64,000 nucleotides of DNA, taken from positions 124,001 to 188,000 of the forward strand of contig OZ254140.1 in the NCBI GenBank assembly GCA_965267775.1. The letters are read 5' to 3'. Made by a program: the position numbers and the translations under genes. Below are positions 33,253 to 42,709 of the stretch, piece by piece; the first letter of the stretch is position 1, and each line of letters starts with the position of its first letter. Origin of the DNA: Planktophila sp965267775 (GTDB lineage: Bacteria > Actinomycetota > Actinomycetes > Nanopelagicales > Nanopelagicaceae). The notes under the pieces were generated by a model that had not been told where the DNA came from, did not search any database, and was given only the letters and a program-made list of their open reading frames with translations.

Positions 33253-36200
33253 ATGTTCGGCCTCCTCGCTGATCTTGCTGCAGATAATGAGCTCTGTAGC
33301 GCTCTCGCAGAGCACAACCGCATCATTGCTCCGGTATCGAGCAACCCCTTCTTTATCGCGCTGCGAGCAAGTCAGCAGCCAATTCTCGTAGTCACGAGCT
33401 CTAGTCGTGGAGCGGAGGATTTAGCGGAAGACCTTCGCAATCTCCACCCCGACGTCCTTGAATTTCCAGCATGGGAGACCTTGCCTCACGAACGTCTAAG
33501 CCCACGAAGCGATACCGTTGCAAAGCGAATTCAAACGCTCTCCGCCCTTCGTGCAATGGATAGCTCCACAAATCCCATCGTTGTCGCACCAATTCGCGCC
33601 GTTATTCATCGATTTATTGCATCTCTTGCAGATGAACCGCTAAGAACAATTGAGTTAGGCCAAGAGGTTTCTCTTACAGAATTAATTACTCACTTTACCG
33701 AACTCTCTTACACACGTACCGATCTCGTTGAAAAGCGTGGTGAGTTTGCTGTTCGTGGCGGAATCGTCGATGTCTTCCTGCCGCTCTCTGACTATCCAGT
33801 TCGCATTGATTTCTTCGGTGATGAGATTGAAGAACTTCGTTACTTCGATATATCAGATCAGCGAACAACTAAGCCTGTCATGGGCCCGCTCTCAATTATT
33901 CCTTGTCGCGAACTGCTGATTACCGATGCAATCAAAGAGCGAGCCGAGAAGATTAAGAGCCGTTTTCCTGGAGCGATTGAAGTTCTCGAAAAGATTTCAC
34001 AGGGCATAAGCGTTGATGGAATGGAGTCACTGATTCCTTTCCTGGTCGATGAGCACGAAACAATCTTCGACCGCATCAGTCCGCTAAGCGCCATCATCTT
34101 TATTGAAGAAGAGCGAACTAAATCTCGTACAGCAGATTTAATAGAGACCAACGAGGAGTTCCTTCAAGCATCGTGGTCCAATGCATCTATGGGTGGCGCA
34201 GCTCCCATGCCGGTCGATAAGGTCACATATCTTGATTGGAATTCACTTCTCGCTGAGATTGATAAGCACTCATTTACACATACTGCTCTTAATAGCTTCG
34301 GCAGCGACCTCGATGATCAGAGCTACTTCACTGATTTCACGGCAATCGAGCCGATGCGAGGAAATGTTGATCGCCTCTTGCAACTTCTCGAAGATGGCTT
34401 AAACCAGCACCAGACAGTGCTCTTTGCCGCTACTGGACATGGCATGGCCGAGAGATATGCGGGAATCTTTAGAGACGGCGACCTCCCGGTGCAGTTGAGC
34501 GCATCTCTTGCAGCACGTCCTACAAAGGGCGCAATCCATGTTTTCCAATCCACCCTGGCACATGGTTTCAGCAACGATGCACTTCTCTTCATTACAGAGC
34601 GAGATTTGTCAGGAAGTAAAGTCACATCGAAAGATGCGGCTCGTATGCCTACAAGACGAAAGCAGGCAATTGATCCACTCGAACTAAAGATTGGCGATTT
34701 CGTTGTTCATGAGCAACATGGAATCGGTCGCTACCTCGAATTAGTTCAGCGCACCGTCGGTGGCGTTACTCGTGAATACCTTGTTATCGAATATGCACCC
34801 GCAAAGCGTGGCCAACCTGGCGATCGAATCTTTGTTCCAACAGATACTTTGGAACAAGTCAGTAAGTATGTTGGTGGAGAAGCGCCACCAGTACACCGCT
34901 TAGGAAGTGGTGAATGGCAGAAGGCTAAGGGACGCGCACGTAAAGCTGTTCGTCAGATTGCAGGAGAGCTCATTCGCCTCTATGCAGCACGTACCAGTGC
35001 GCCAGGTTTTGCATTCTCGCCCGATACGCCATGGCAACGTGAACTTGAAGATGCATTTAGCTATATCGAAACGCCTGATCAACTCTCAACAATTGAAGAT
35101 GTTAAGCGCGATATGGAGCGCCCATATCCAATGGATCGCATCATCTGCGGCGACGTTGGTTATGGAAAGACAGAGATTGCAATCCGCGCTGCATTTAAAG
35201 CAGTACAGGATGGCAAGCAGGTCGCTGTTCTTGTTCCGACCACACTCCTTGTTCAGCAACACTCAAAGACTTTTGCAGATCGTTACTCAGGTTTCCCATT
35301 AAAGGTCGCAGGAATTTCTCGCTTTAATACACCTAAAGAGAGTAAGGACATTCTCAAAGAGCTTGAGGCAGGAACCGTCGATGTCATTGTCGGCACCCAC
35401 CGCTTGCTATCGAATGATGTGGTCTTTAAGGATCTCGGCCTCGTAATCGTCGATGAAGAGCAGCGCTTTGGAGTCGAGCAGAAAGAGTCCCTCAAGAAGA
35501 TGCGCACGACCGTAGACGTTCTTGCGATGTCCGCAACGCCTATTCCACGCACGCTTGAGATGGCAGTAACGGGTATTCGTGAGATGTCGACGATTACAAC
35601 CCCGCCAGAAGAGCGCCATCCCATTCTGACCTATGTTGGTCCATCGGATGAATCGCAGATTAAGGCGGCAATCCATAGAGAACTCTTACGTGATGGTCAG
35701 ATCTTCTACCTTCACAATCGCGTTGATTCAATCGATCGCTGTGCATCACATATTCAAGAGATGATTCCAGAGGCGCGCGTCCGCGTTGCCCATGGCCAGA
35801 TGAGCGAGAGCCAACTCGAAGATGTCATTCTCGGTTTCTGGAATCGTGACTTCGACGTCTTGGTCTGCACAACAATTGTTGAGAGCGGACTCGATATCCC
35901 AAATGCGAATACTTTGATTGTCGAACATGCAGAGAACTTTGGGCTCTCACAACTTCACCAGTTGCGAGGACGTGTGGGTCGTGGTCGCGAACGTGGGTAT
36001 GCATACTTTCTCTATCCTGCAGATAAACCATTGAGCGAAGTTTCACTAGATCGCCTTAAGACAATTGCAACAAATACGGATCTTGGCGCCGGAATGCGAG
36101 TCGCGTTAAAGGATCTTGAAATTCGTGGCGCAGGCAATCTCTTGGGAGGCGAACAATCAGGACATATCGCAGATGTTGGTTTTGACCTCTATATGCGCAT

Positions 36201-36729
36201 GGTCGGAGAAGCAGTTCAAGATTACAAATCTGGAATTGTCGAAGGGGAGGAGATCAATCACGAATGCAAGGTTGAACTTCCAATCAACGCACACCTTTCA
36301 GAAGAGTATGTCCCAGGTGAGCGACTTCGCCTTGATCTCTATCGTCGCCTTGCTGATGTGCGCAATAACGAAGATGTTCAATCGATCCGCGAAGAGATGG
36401 TTGATCGCTTTGGAGAATTGCCTGAGGAGGCAAATCTCCTTCTCGATGTTGCCGAACTACGCGCTTTCGCTAAATCACTTGGTGTGCGCGAGGTGGTCCT
36501 CGCAGGCAAATACGTGAGAATTTCTCCTGTATCGCTGCCAGAATCGAAGCAGCTCAAACTCAACCGCCTCTATCCATCATCCCTCTACAAAACCCAAAGT
36601 TCTACTGTGATGGTCACCATTCCACGCGCTGCGGCATGGACTCCAACCGCACAAAGCAGCACAAATATGGGGGATACTTCTCTCCTAGCGTTTGCCCGTC
36701 AGGCGCTGACCGAATTAACCGGCGCATAA
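33253..36729 (+). CDS. mfd: Transcription-repair coupling factor
   Basis: A 1158-residue ATP-dependent translocase that removes stalled RNA polymerase and recruits UvrABC. ATG 33253 is chosen over the adjoining in-frame TTG because AAAGGAG then has normal spacing. Order of domains: UvrB-like N-terminal modules (ETLPHERLSPRSDTVAKR near 75), the RNA polymerase-interacting CarD-like domain (KIGDFVVHEQHGIGRYL near 480), helicase domain with GDVGYGKTEIAIRAAFKAV and DEEQRFGV, HNRVDSI and the LRGRVGRG motif VI, then the C-terminal TRCF domain. Full length and intact. Confidence 0.97.
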   Translation: MFGLLADLAADNELCSALAEHNRIIAPVSSNPFFIALRASQQPILVVTSSSRGAEDLAEDLRNLHPDVLEFPAWETLPHERLSPRSDTVAKRIQTLSALRAMDSSTNPIVVAPIRAVIHRFIASLADEPLRTIELGQEVSLTELITHFTELSYTRTDLVEKRGEFAVRGGIVDVFLPLSDYPVRIDFFGDEIEELRYFDISDQRTTKPVMGPLSIIPCRELLITDAIKERAEKIKSRFPGAIEVLEKISQGISVDGMESLIPFLVDEHETIFDRISPLSAIIFIEEERTKSRTADLIETNEEFLQASWSNASMGGAAPMPVDKVTYLDWNSLLAEIDKHSFTHTALNSFGSDLDDQSYFTDFTAIEPMRGNVDRLLQLLEDGLNQHQTVLFAATGHGMAERYAGIFRDGDLPVQLSASLAARPTKGAIHVFQSTLAHGFSNDALLFITERDLSGSKVTSKDAARMPTRRKQAIDPLELKIGDFVVHEQHGIGRYLELVQRTVGGVTREYLVIEYAPAKRGQPGDRIFVPTDTLEQVSKYVGGEAPPVHRLGSGEWQKAKGRARKAVRQIAGELIRLYAARTSAPGFAFSPDTPWQRELEDAFSYIETPDQLSTIEDVKRDMERPYPMDRIICGDVGYGKTEIAIRAAFKAVQDGKQVAVLVPTTLLVQQHSKTFADRYSGFPLKVAGISRFNTPKESKDILKELEAGTVDVIVGTHRLLSNDVVFKDLGLVIVDEEQRFGVEQKESLKKMRTTVDVLAMSATPIPRTLEMAVTGIREMSTITTPPEERHPILTYVGPSDESQIKAAIHRELLRDGQIFYLHNRVDSIDRCASHIQEMIPEARVRVAHGQMSESQLEDVILGFWNRDFDVLVCTTIVESGLDIPNANTLIVEHAENFGLSQLHQLRGRVGRGRERGYAYFLYPADKPLSEVSLDRLKTIATNTDLGAGMRVALKDLEIRGAGNLLGGEQSGHIADVGFDLYMRMVGEAVQDYKSGIVEGEEINHECKVELPINAHLSEEYVPGERLRLDLYRRLADVRNNEDVQSIREEMVDRFGELPEEANLLLDVAELRAFAKSLGVREVVLAGKYVRISPVSLPESKQLKLNRLYPSSLYKTQSSTVMVTIPRAAAWTPTAQSSTNMGDTSLLAFARQALTELTGA

Positions 36730-36754
36730 GCGCTACGACATATTGGAGCATGGT

Positions 36755-37363
36755 GTGAAGAAGATCCTCGGCCTGATTGCAGTTATCTCACTCGCGACCC
36801 TCACGGCATGTGGCCAGCTCAATAGCGCGGCAACGCTTGGAGATATGACAATTTCGCAGAACGAGCTCCAGACAACGATCGACACACTTCTCAAGGAGCG
36901 TGCGGCTCAAGACACTTCACAGATGCAGCTTGAAACAGGCGCAACTCTCAACCGTAGCCAGCTTCGCTTCATGATTATCACCACTATTTTTGATGAGATT
37001 GCTAAAGAGCTGAAGCTCGAAGTAACAAAGACTGAGATGGCAACAACTCGCCAAGGTTTGGTTGATCAGAGCGGCGGTGAGGCTGCACTTACTGGAAATC
37101 TCGTCTCAGCACAGATTGCTTCAACCAACTTTGATAAATACATTCGCGCAATCATCATCTCTGACAAATTGACCGCTGCTCTCAAGCAATCTGGTGTTGC
37201 TGATGCAGATGTCAGCGCAAAGATTTCACAGCTCGTAACGGCAAAGTCGGGAGAGCTCAAAATCAAAATTAACCCACGTTATGGAACCTGGGACAACACC
37301 TCTGGTGACATCGTTGCAACAGATTCAGCTGGCGACGCTGTTACATCACCTGCAACCAATTAA
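36755..37363 (+). CDS. SurA-N-like predicted lipoprotein
   Basis: A 202-residue protein. GTG at 36755 with GGAG six bases upstream is preferred over the in-frame TTG at 36743, because it gives a proper lipoprotein signal (MKKILGLIAVISLATLTAC). The mature part is helical (ISQNELQTTIDTLLKERAAQ; ELKLEVTKTEMATTRQGLVDQ) like the SurA N-terminal chaperone domain, without a PPIase domain. It ends KINPRYGTWD, a motif typical of this actinobacterial lipoprotein group located between mfd and mazG. A role in folding exported proteins is inferred. Confidence 0.82.
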   Translation: MKKILGLIAVISLATLTACGQLNSAATLGDMTISQNELQTTIDTLLKERAAQDTSQMQLETGATLNRSQLRFMIITTIFDEIAKELKLEVTKTEMATTRQGLVDQSGGEAALTGNLVSAQIASTNFDKYIRAIIISDKLTAALKQSGVADADVSAKISQLVTAKSGELKIKINPRYGTWDNTSGDIVATDSAGDAVTSPATN

Positions 37364-37369
37364 TTCACA

Positions 37370-38029
37370 ATGACTGAAGGCGCATTTGGTTCAGAACTTC
37401 TACGCCTTGTAGAGGTCATGGATAAATTGCGCTCTCCTGGTGGGTGCGAGTGGGATGCAGAGCAGACACATGACTCACTCATCAAATATCTCCTTGAAGA
37501 GTCATACGAATTCATCGATGCAATCGAGACAAATGATCGCATTGGAATGCGTGAAGAGCTCGGTGATGTTCTCTTGCAGGTCTACTTCCATTCACGTATT
37601 GCTCAAGATCATGCGACGGATCCATTTACTATCGATGACGTTGCAGGTGCAATCGCAGATAAATTAATTAGCCGCCACCCTCATGTCTTCGCCGGCCTTG
37701 AAGTGAGCGGCACCGAAGAGATAATTGAAAATTGGGAAGCGATAAAGGCGAAGGAGAAGGGGCGAACCTCACCCATTGAGGGCGTAGCGATGTCACAACC
37801 TGCTCTCCCACTAGTCTCAAAGTTGATCTATCGTGCTGATAAATATAGACGTTCACTCGATATCCCACAGTTTCAGAGCATTGAGCCAGCAACAGAGAGT
37901 TCAGTAGGAGAAGCTCTCGCCTCTGTAATCGCCTGGGCTTATGAGCATCAAATCGACCCAGAATTAGCCCTTCGCGCCCAAGCCCGTAGATATATTGAAG
38001 AGCTCTCGCGCTCAAGTCAGGCGCAATAA
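37370..38029 (+). CDS. mazG: MazG-family nucleoside triphosphate pyrophosphohydrolase
   Basis: A 219-residue all-alpha NTP pyrophosphohydrolase. The first MazG domain contains LRSPGGCEWDAEQTHDSLIKYLLEESYEFIDAIE (across residues 22-55, with the metal-binding EExxE pattern) and REELGDVLLQVYFHSRIA. A second, less conserved part has VFAGLEVSGTEEIIENWEAIK. It removes non-canonical or excess NTPs. Starts 6 bp after the lipoprotein gene; the order mfd-lipoprotein-mazG-eno is conserved in actinobacteria. Confidence 0.93.
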   Translation: MTEGAFGSELLRLVEVMDKLRSPGGCEWDAEQTHDSLIKYLLEESYEFIDAIETNDRIGMREELGDVLLQVYFHSRIAQDHATDPFTIDDVAGAIADKLISRHPHVFAGLEVSGTEEIIENWEAIKAKEKGRTSPIEGVAMSQPALPLVSKLIYRADKYRRSLDIPQFQSIEPATESSVGEALASVIAWAYEHQIDPELALRAQARRYIEELSRSSQAQ

Positions 38030-38051
38030 GCGGGGTAAGATTGCCCCAGGT

Positions 38052-38067
38052 CGTTCAACGTTGAGCG
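38052..38067. promoter_or_regulatory. Candidate operator upstream of eno
   Basis: A 16-bp dyad with one mismatched pair: CG-T-TCAACGTTGA-G-CG, about 53 bp before the eno start. Its core CAACGTTG equals the core of the LacI-type operator at 45695-45706. Whether the same or a related regulator binds it is inference. Confidence 0.35.
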
Positions 38068-38119
38068 CTTATCTCGTTTTCAAATGCATTTATCGCATTC
38101 ACACTCGAAGGAGTCCCAA

Positions 38120-39400
38120 GTGGCAATTATCGAAGCAATCGGCGCCCGTGAAATTCTTGATTCGCGCGGAAACCCAACTGTTGAAGTAGAAGTTCAGCTT
38201 GAAGATGGCACACAGGCACGCGCTGCCGTTCCAAGTGGCGCATCAACTGGCGCTTTTGAAGCATCAGAACTTCGTGATGGCGATAAGAAGCGCTACCTCG
38301 GTAAGGGTGTTCTTAAGGCAGTTGCATTTGTCAACGATGAGATCGCTCCAGCAATCGAAGGTTACGACTCACAAGATCAGCGCCTTATCGATGCAGAGAT
38401 GATCGCACTTGATGGCACACCAAATAAATCACGCCTCGGTGCAAACTCAATTCTCGGCGTCTCACTCGCTGTAGCAAAGGCATCAGCAGAGTCTGCTGAT
38501 CTCTCATTGTTCCGCTACCTCGGTGGACCAAATGCACATGTGCTTCCTGTGCCAATGATGAACATTCTCAATGGTGGCGCACATGCTGATACAAACGTCG
38601 ATGTTCAGGAGTTCATGATCGCTCCAATTGGCGCTCCAACATTCCGCGAATCACTTCAGTGGGGCGCAGAGATTTACCATGCACTTAAGGCAGTTCTAAA
38701 GAAGCGTGGCCTCGCAACTTCTGTTGGCGATGAAGGTGGATTCGCTCCAAACCTTGATTCAAACCGCGCAGCGCTCGACCTCATCATCGAGGCGATCTCA
38801 GCAGCAGGATTTAAGCCAGGAACAGATATCGCACTTGCGATGGACGTTGCAGCAACAGAGTTCCATGATGCAGGTAAGTACAAGTTCGAAGGTAAGTCAC
38901 TTTCATCTGATGAAATGATCGCTTACTACGCTGATTTGGTTGCTTCATACCCAATCGTTTCAATCGAAGATCCGTTGAATGAAGAAGACTGGGCAGGCTG
39001 GAAGTCAATGACTGCTTCACTCGGTTCAAAGATTCAGATCGTTGGAGATGACCTTTTCGTAACCAACCCAACACGTCTTGCAAAGGGTATTGATACTGAT
39101 ACAGCTAATGCACTTCTCGTGAAGGTAAACCAGATCGGTACTCTGACTGAGACTCTCGATGCAGTAGATCTCGCACACCGTGCTAATTACCGCAGCATGA
39201 TGTCTCACCGTTCAGGCGAAACAGAGGACACAACAATTGCTGACCTCGCAGTTGCAACAAACTGTGGTCAGATCAAGACAGGTGCTCCATCACGTACAGA
39301 GCGCGTTGCTAAGTACAACCAGCTTCTTCGCATTGAAGAGGAACTCTCTGACGGTGCTGTTTACGCAGGCCGCCAAGCTTTCCCACGCTTCAAGGCATAA
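38120..39400 (+). CDS. eno: Enolase
   Basis: A 426-residue glycolytic enzyme converting 2-phosphoglycerate to PEP. GTG 38120 is chosen because AAGGAG lies six bases upstream and the protein then begins at the normal family start (MAIIEAIGAREILDSRGNPT); an ATG 12 codons upstream is less likely. Motifs: PSGASTGAFEASELRDGD, metal ligands in LAMDVAATEF, SIEDPL and VGDDLFVTN, and MMSHRSGETEDTTIADL. Strong codon bias suggests high expression. Confidence 0.97.
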   Translation: MAIIEAIGAREILDSRGNPTVEVEVQLEDGTQARAAVPSGASTGAFEASELRDGDKKRYLGKGVLKAVAFVNDEIAPAIEGYDSQDQRLIDAEMIALDGTPNKSRLGANSILGVSLAVAKASAESADLSLFRYLGGPNAHVLPVPMMNILNGGAHADTNVDVQEFMIAPIGAPTFRESLQWGAEIYHALKAVLKKRGLATSVGDEGGFAPNLDSNRAALDLIIEAISAAGFKPGTDIALAMDVAATEFHDAGKYKFEGKSLSSDEMIAYYADLVASYPIVSIEDPLNEEDWAGWKSMTASLGSKIQIVGDDLFVTNPTRLAKGIDTDTANALLVKVNQIGTLTETLDAVDLAHRANYRSMMSHRSGETEDTTIADLAVATNCGQIKTGAPSRTERVAKYNQLLRIEEELSDGAVYAGRQAFPRFKA

Positions 39401-39418
39401 GGCACCACAGGCTTATAA

Positions 39419-39865
39419 ATGGTCCGTCGATCATCTGGTGGCGCAAGAAGGAAGAGTTACCGTTCGCGTAACTTGAACTTCAACCGCCACCAGGGATCGG
39501 GTCGGACCTTTGCTATTGCCGCAATCTTCTTTGCACTGGCACTCTTCTTAGCTCCACCGATTAAGAATTACTTCACACAACGTGCACAGATCAGCGCACT
39601 CGAGGCCCAGCTCTCTAGTGATTACGCAGCACTTGCCGAGGCACGTAAAGAGTTAACACAGTGGCAGGATCCCAATTTTATTAAATCTCAAGCTCGCGAA
39701 CGTCTTCACTTTGTGATGCCAGGCGAACGCCAGTACATCGTTACCGGCGGAGATGATTCACAAGATCCAAGTAACAGCGCAATAAACGTTGTTGAAAATC
39801 TTCCAGAAGGTCAGCCTTGGTATACAAGAATGATTGCATCAATTACAGAGGCAGGTAAGCAGTGA
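39419..39865 (+). CDS. DivIC/FtsB-type septum formation initiator
   Basis: A 148-residue bitopic division protein. A basic cytoplasmic N-terminus (VRRSSGGARRKSYRSR) precedes one span (AIAAIFFALALFLAPP near 34-49), then a coiled coil (QISALEAQLSSDYAALAEARKEL) and the family segment DPNFIKSQARERLHFVMPGE. Partners in the divisome are expected to be FtsL and FtsQ. It directly follows eno, as in other actinobacteria, and its stop overlaps the DUF501 start (GTGA). Confidence 0.92.
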   Translation: MVRRSSGGARRKSYRSRNLNFNRHQGSGRTFAIAAIFFALALFLAPPIKNYFTQRAQISALEAQLSSDYAALAEARKELTQWQDPNFIKSQARERLHFVMPGERQYIVTGGDDSQDPSNSAINVVENLPEGQPWYTRMIASITEAGKQ

Positions 39866-40359
39866 CCGACAGTCGTAAGGCAACACAGGAAGACCTAGAC
39901 GTAATTGAACGTCAATTAGGTCGCACACCTCGAGATGTTCATGCGATTTCATATCGCTGCCCTTGCGGTAATCCTGCAGTCGTTGAAACACCTCCGCGTT
40001 TAAGTAATGGCGAGCCTTTTCCAACTTTTTATTATGCAACATGTCCTCGTCTCACCGCCGCAATTTCAACTCTAGAGACAACTGGCTTGATGGGTGAGAT
40101 GAATGAGCGGCTTGCAACAGATGCAGTTCTCGCTGGTGAATATGCAGCAGCACATGATGATTACATCGCTTGCCGCAGCGCGCTAGGTATTGAAGTTCCT
40201 GAGGTTAAGAATATCTCTGCCGGAGGAATGCCAGATCGCGTGAAGTGCCTCCACTCTCTCGTTGCACACTCCTTATCTGTAGGTGAGGGCATTAATCCAC
40301 TAGGCGATGAAGCTCTTGCAAAGTTACCTGAGTGGTGGAAGTCCCAACCATGCGAGTAG
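39862..40359 (+). CDS. DUF501 family protein
   Basis: A 165-residue conserved actinobacterial protein of unknown function. Recognisable segments are IERQLGRTPRDVHAISYRCPCG near 14-35, PFPTFYYATCP near 55, and the C-terminal DRVKCLHSLVAHSLSVGEGINPLGDEAL in which Cys and His residues (KCLH, VAH) may bind metal together with CPCG. GTG start overlapping the DivIC stop. It lies between divIC and ppx, its usual place. Confidence 0.92.
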   Translation: MTDSRKATQEDLDVIERQLGRTPRDVHAISYRCPCGNPAVVETPPRLSNGEPFPTFYYATCPRLTAAISTLETTGLMGEMNERLATDAVLAGEYAAAHDDYIACRSALGIEVPEVKNISAGGMPDRVKCLHSLVAHSLSVGEGINPLGDEALAKLPEWWKSQPCE

Positions 40360-41258
40360 CAGCAATCGATTGCGGCACTAACTCAATTCGCCTACTTATC
40401 GCTGATATCGAAGGAAATAACTTTCGCGAAATCACTCGCTTGATGGAAGTTGTCCGTCTAGGTCAAGGCGTTGATAAGACAGGCGCTTTTCATCCTGATG
40501 CTATTGCTAGAACCCTTGCAGCAGTTGATCTTTATGCAGCAGAGATTGCAAAGCGCGGAGTTGAGAAGATTCGCTTCTGCGCGACAAGTGCCACTCGTGA
40601 TGCGACCAACCGTGCGCTCTTTATCGATGGCGTAAAAGAGCGACTAGGTATTGAACCTGAGGTAATAGCAGGCGAAGTTGAGGCGGCTCTCTCATTCCAA
40701 GGAGCAACAAAGGATTTCGACAAGTCTCAAGGCCCATTCCTCGTTATTGATATCGGTGGCGGCTCAACTGAGTTTGTCTTCGGCACAGATTCAGTAGAAG
40801 CGGCTCGAAGCATGAATATCGGCTGTGTTCGTATGACTGAGCGCCACTTCACTGGTGATCAGCCAGACCCAGGGCAGATTGCATCTGCAATTGAAGATAT
40901 CGATGAGAACATTCGACAGGCTGCAAAGTCAGTACCGATTACTCAGGCAAAGACTGTGATTATGGTTGCAGGAACAGCTACAACTATTGCAGCAGCAGCT
41001 CTCGATCTCCCTGCTTATGATCGATATGCAATTCACCTTGCCCGTGTCAGTGCGGATCGTACTCATCAAATTTCAACAGAGCTTCTTCGTGAAACTCGCG
41101 AGCAACGGGCAGCACATGGATATATGCACCCCGGCCGTGTTGATGTAATCGGTGCAGGCTCATTAGTTCTCGATCGCATTATGAAGGCAACAGGTGCAAC
41201 TGAATTCGTTGCATCCGAATCAGATATTCTCGATGGGATGGCTTGGTCGCTTGTATAA
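40350..41258 (+). CDS. ppx: Ppx/GppA-family exopolyphosphatase
   Basis: A 302-residue ASKHA-fold phosphatase acting on polyphosphate or pppGpp. ATG 40350 is the family start (MRVAAIDCGTNSIRLLIAD). It overlaps the DUF501 gene by 10 bp. Motifs: RFCATSATRDATNR near 88 and VIDIGGGSTEFVFG near 137-150, followed by AGTATTIAAAAL. It is the short single-module form typical of actinobacterial Ppx1, without an HD domain. Its 3' end overlaps the uracil-DNA glycosylase gene. Confidence 0.93.
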   Translation: MRVAAIDCGTNSIRLLIADIEGNNFREITRLMEVVRLGQGVDKTGAFHPDAIARTLAAVDLYAAEIAKRGVEKIRFCATSATRDATNRALFIDGVKERLGIEPEVIAGEVEAALSFQGATKDFDKSQGPFLVIDIGGGSTEFVFGTDSVEAARSMNIGCVRMTERHFTGDQPDPGQIASAIEDIDENIRQAAKSVPITQAKTVIMVAGTATTIAAAALDLPAYDRYAIHLARVSADRTHQISTELLRETREQRAAHGYMHPGRVDVIGAGSLVLDRIMKATGATEFVASESDILDGMAWSLV

Positions 41259-41949
41259 GAAGTTAGAACTTCTTGATAAGGCGATTGTTAAATGCCGCCA
41301 ATGCCCACGTTTAGTTGAGTGGCGTGAGGAAGTAGCGGTAACAAAGCGAAAGTCTTATGAGAATGAGAAGTATTGGGGCAAACCTGTTCCTGGCTTTGGT
41401 CCCACAGATGCTCGCCTCATTATTCTCGGTCTTGCTCCCGGTGCTCATGGGGCAAATCGCACTGGTCGTGTATTCACCGGAGATTCCTCAGGGGATTGGC
41501 TCTATAAAGCTCTTCACAAGGCGGGGCTTGCAAAGATTCCAACAAGCACCTATTCAAATGATGGCCAAGAGCTAATCAATACTCGCATCCTTTGCGCGGT
41601 GCGTTGCGCTCCTCCTGATAACAAACCGAGTACAGACGAGAAAGCCACGTGTGCACCTTTTTTTGAAAATGAGATTGAGTTACTTCTTCCAACTGCAAAG
41701 TCTTTCTTAACTCTTGGAAACCTTGCATGGGAGAGCATTTATCGCACGTTGAGAGATCTTGGCTGCACAATGCCGACACCACGTCCGAAGTTTGGCCATG
41801 GCGAGAAATATTCATTTGTAGGCACTGATGGAATTAAGCGAAATATATTCGGGTGTTACCACCCAAGCCAGCAGAATACTTTCACTGGCAAACTCACCGA
41901 GAAGATGTTGGATTCGGTTATCAAGGCAGCATCTAGAATCTCTTCATGA
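41233..41949 (+). CDS. Uracil-DNA glycosylase, family 5 (UDGb-like)
   Basis: An approximately 238-residue base-excision repair enzyme. Iron-sulphur Cys residues are in KCRQCPRLVEWREEVA and in the later CAVRC and TCAPFF stretches. Motif A is LGLAPGAHGANRTGRVFTGD and motif B HPSQQNTFTG, the pattern of family 5, which lacks the acidic residue of family 4. The start is uncertain: ATG 41233 lies inside ppx, and a TTG at 41251 is also possible. The stop overlaps the MOSC gene (ATGA). Confidence 0.9.
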   Translation: MGWLGRLYKKLELLDKAIVKCRQCPRLVEWREEVAVTKRKSYENEKYWGKPVPGFGPTDARLIILGLAPGAHGANRTGRVFTGDSSGDWLYKALHKAGLAKIPTSTYSNDGQELINTRILCAVRCAPPDNKPSTDEKATCAPFFENEIELLLPTAKSFLTLGNLAWESIYRTLRDLGCTMPTPRPKFGHGEKYSFVGTDGIKRNIFGCYHPSQQNTFTGKLTEKMLDSVIKAASRISS

Positions 41950-42587
41950 GCATAGCTTCAGGCAAGATCCTTTCAATCAACATTGCACCGCAGAGCAAGG
42001 CACAAAGTTGGACTGAATCAGGAAATCGCACTGGTATTGATAAGCGCTCAGTTGAGGGACTCGTCCTCTTTGGTAACGACTCTGTCGCTGGTGATAACGT
42101 CGTCGATCTCAAACATCACGGTGGATATAACAAGGCGGTCTATGCATATGCTCGCGGAGATGCACAATGGTGGGAAGAGAAGATTGGTCGCGAAATCGCA
42201 TCTGGAGCGTTTGGTGAAAATCTCACAACTATCGGCATTGATGTGACAGGTGCAGTTATTGGTGAGCGCTGGAAGATTGGAGATTTAATTCTTGAAGTTG
42301 CAGAACCACGAATCCCATGTCGAGTCTTTGCAGGTTTCTGGGAACGTCCAACACTCATCAAGGAATTTACTGAAGCAAATCGCCCTGGGGCTTATCTTCG
42401 AATAATTGAAGAAGCGATGATTGAGCGCGACGCTGCCATAGAAGTAATCTCTCGACCCGAACACGGAGTCACGATCGGCGATATCTATGCAGCTAAATCA
42501 GGGGCGCGCGAAATGATCCATGAAATAGCGGCAATCAAGGAGTTATCTGCTGAGTATCAAGAGTGGGCTCAGAAGCTGATTCGCTAG
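41946..42587 (+). CDS. MOSC domain protein (YiiM-like)
   Basis: A 213-residue MOSC protein. The N-terminal beta domain has a HHGGYNKAVYAYARGDAQWW segment near 58-77 and FGENLTTIGIDVTGAVIGERW. The conserved Cys is in EPRIPCRVFAGF near 120, the residue thought to bind a molybdopterin sulphur. A short C-terminal helix region follows. YiiM relatives act on N-hydroxylated base analogues; the local partner is unknown. ATGA overlap with the uracil-DNA glycosylase gene suggests a link to damaged or unusual bases. Confidence 0.9.
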   Translation: MSIASGKILSINIAPQSKAQSWTESGNRTGIDKRSVEGLVLFGNDSVAGDNVVDLKHHGGYNKAVYAYARGDAQWWEEKIGREIASGAFGENLTTIGIDVTGAVIGERWKIGDLILEVAEPRIPCRVFAGFWERPTLIKEFTEANRPGAYLRIIEEAMIERDAAIEVISRPEHGVTIGDIYAAKSGAREMIHEIAAIKELSAEYQEWAQKLIR

Positions 42588-42632
42588 CGTTCAAGGCTTT
42601 ATTTACAAGATAGTAGACTGCACCACCTATTG

Positions 42633-42705
42633 GCCCCCGTAGTCCAATGGCAGAGACAGAGGACTTAAAATCCTTCCAGTGTCGGTTCGAGTCCGACCGG
42701 GGGCA
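42633..42705 (+). tRNA. tRNA with anticodon TAA (Leu by codon), short variable arm
   Basis: A 73-nt cloverleaf. Acceptor GCCCCCG/CGGGGGC, a 3-bp D stem GTC/GAC, anticodon arm GAGGA-CTTAAAA-TCCTT, five-base variable region CCAGT, T arm GTCGG-TTCGAGT-CCGAC and discriminator A. The anticodon reads the Leu codon TTA, which is used in these genes. Bacterial tRNA-Leu normally has a long variable arm; this one does not, so the charged amino acid should be checked. CCA is not encoded. Confidence 0.88.
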
Positions 42706-42709
42706 CTAG

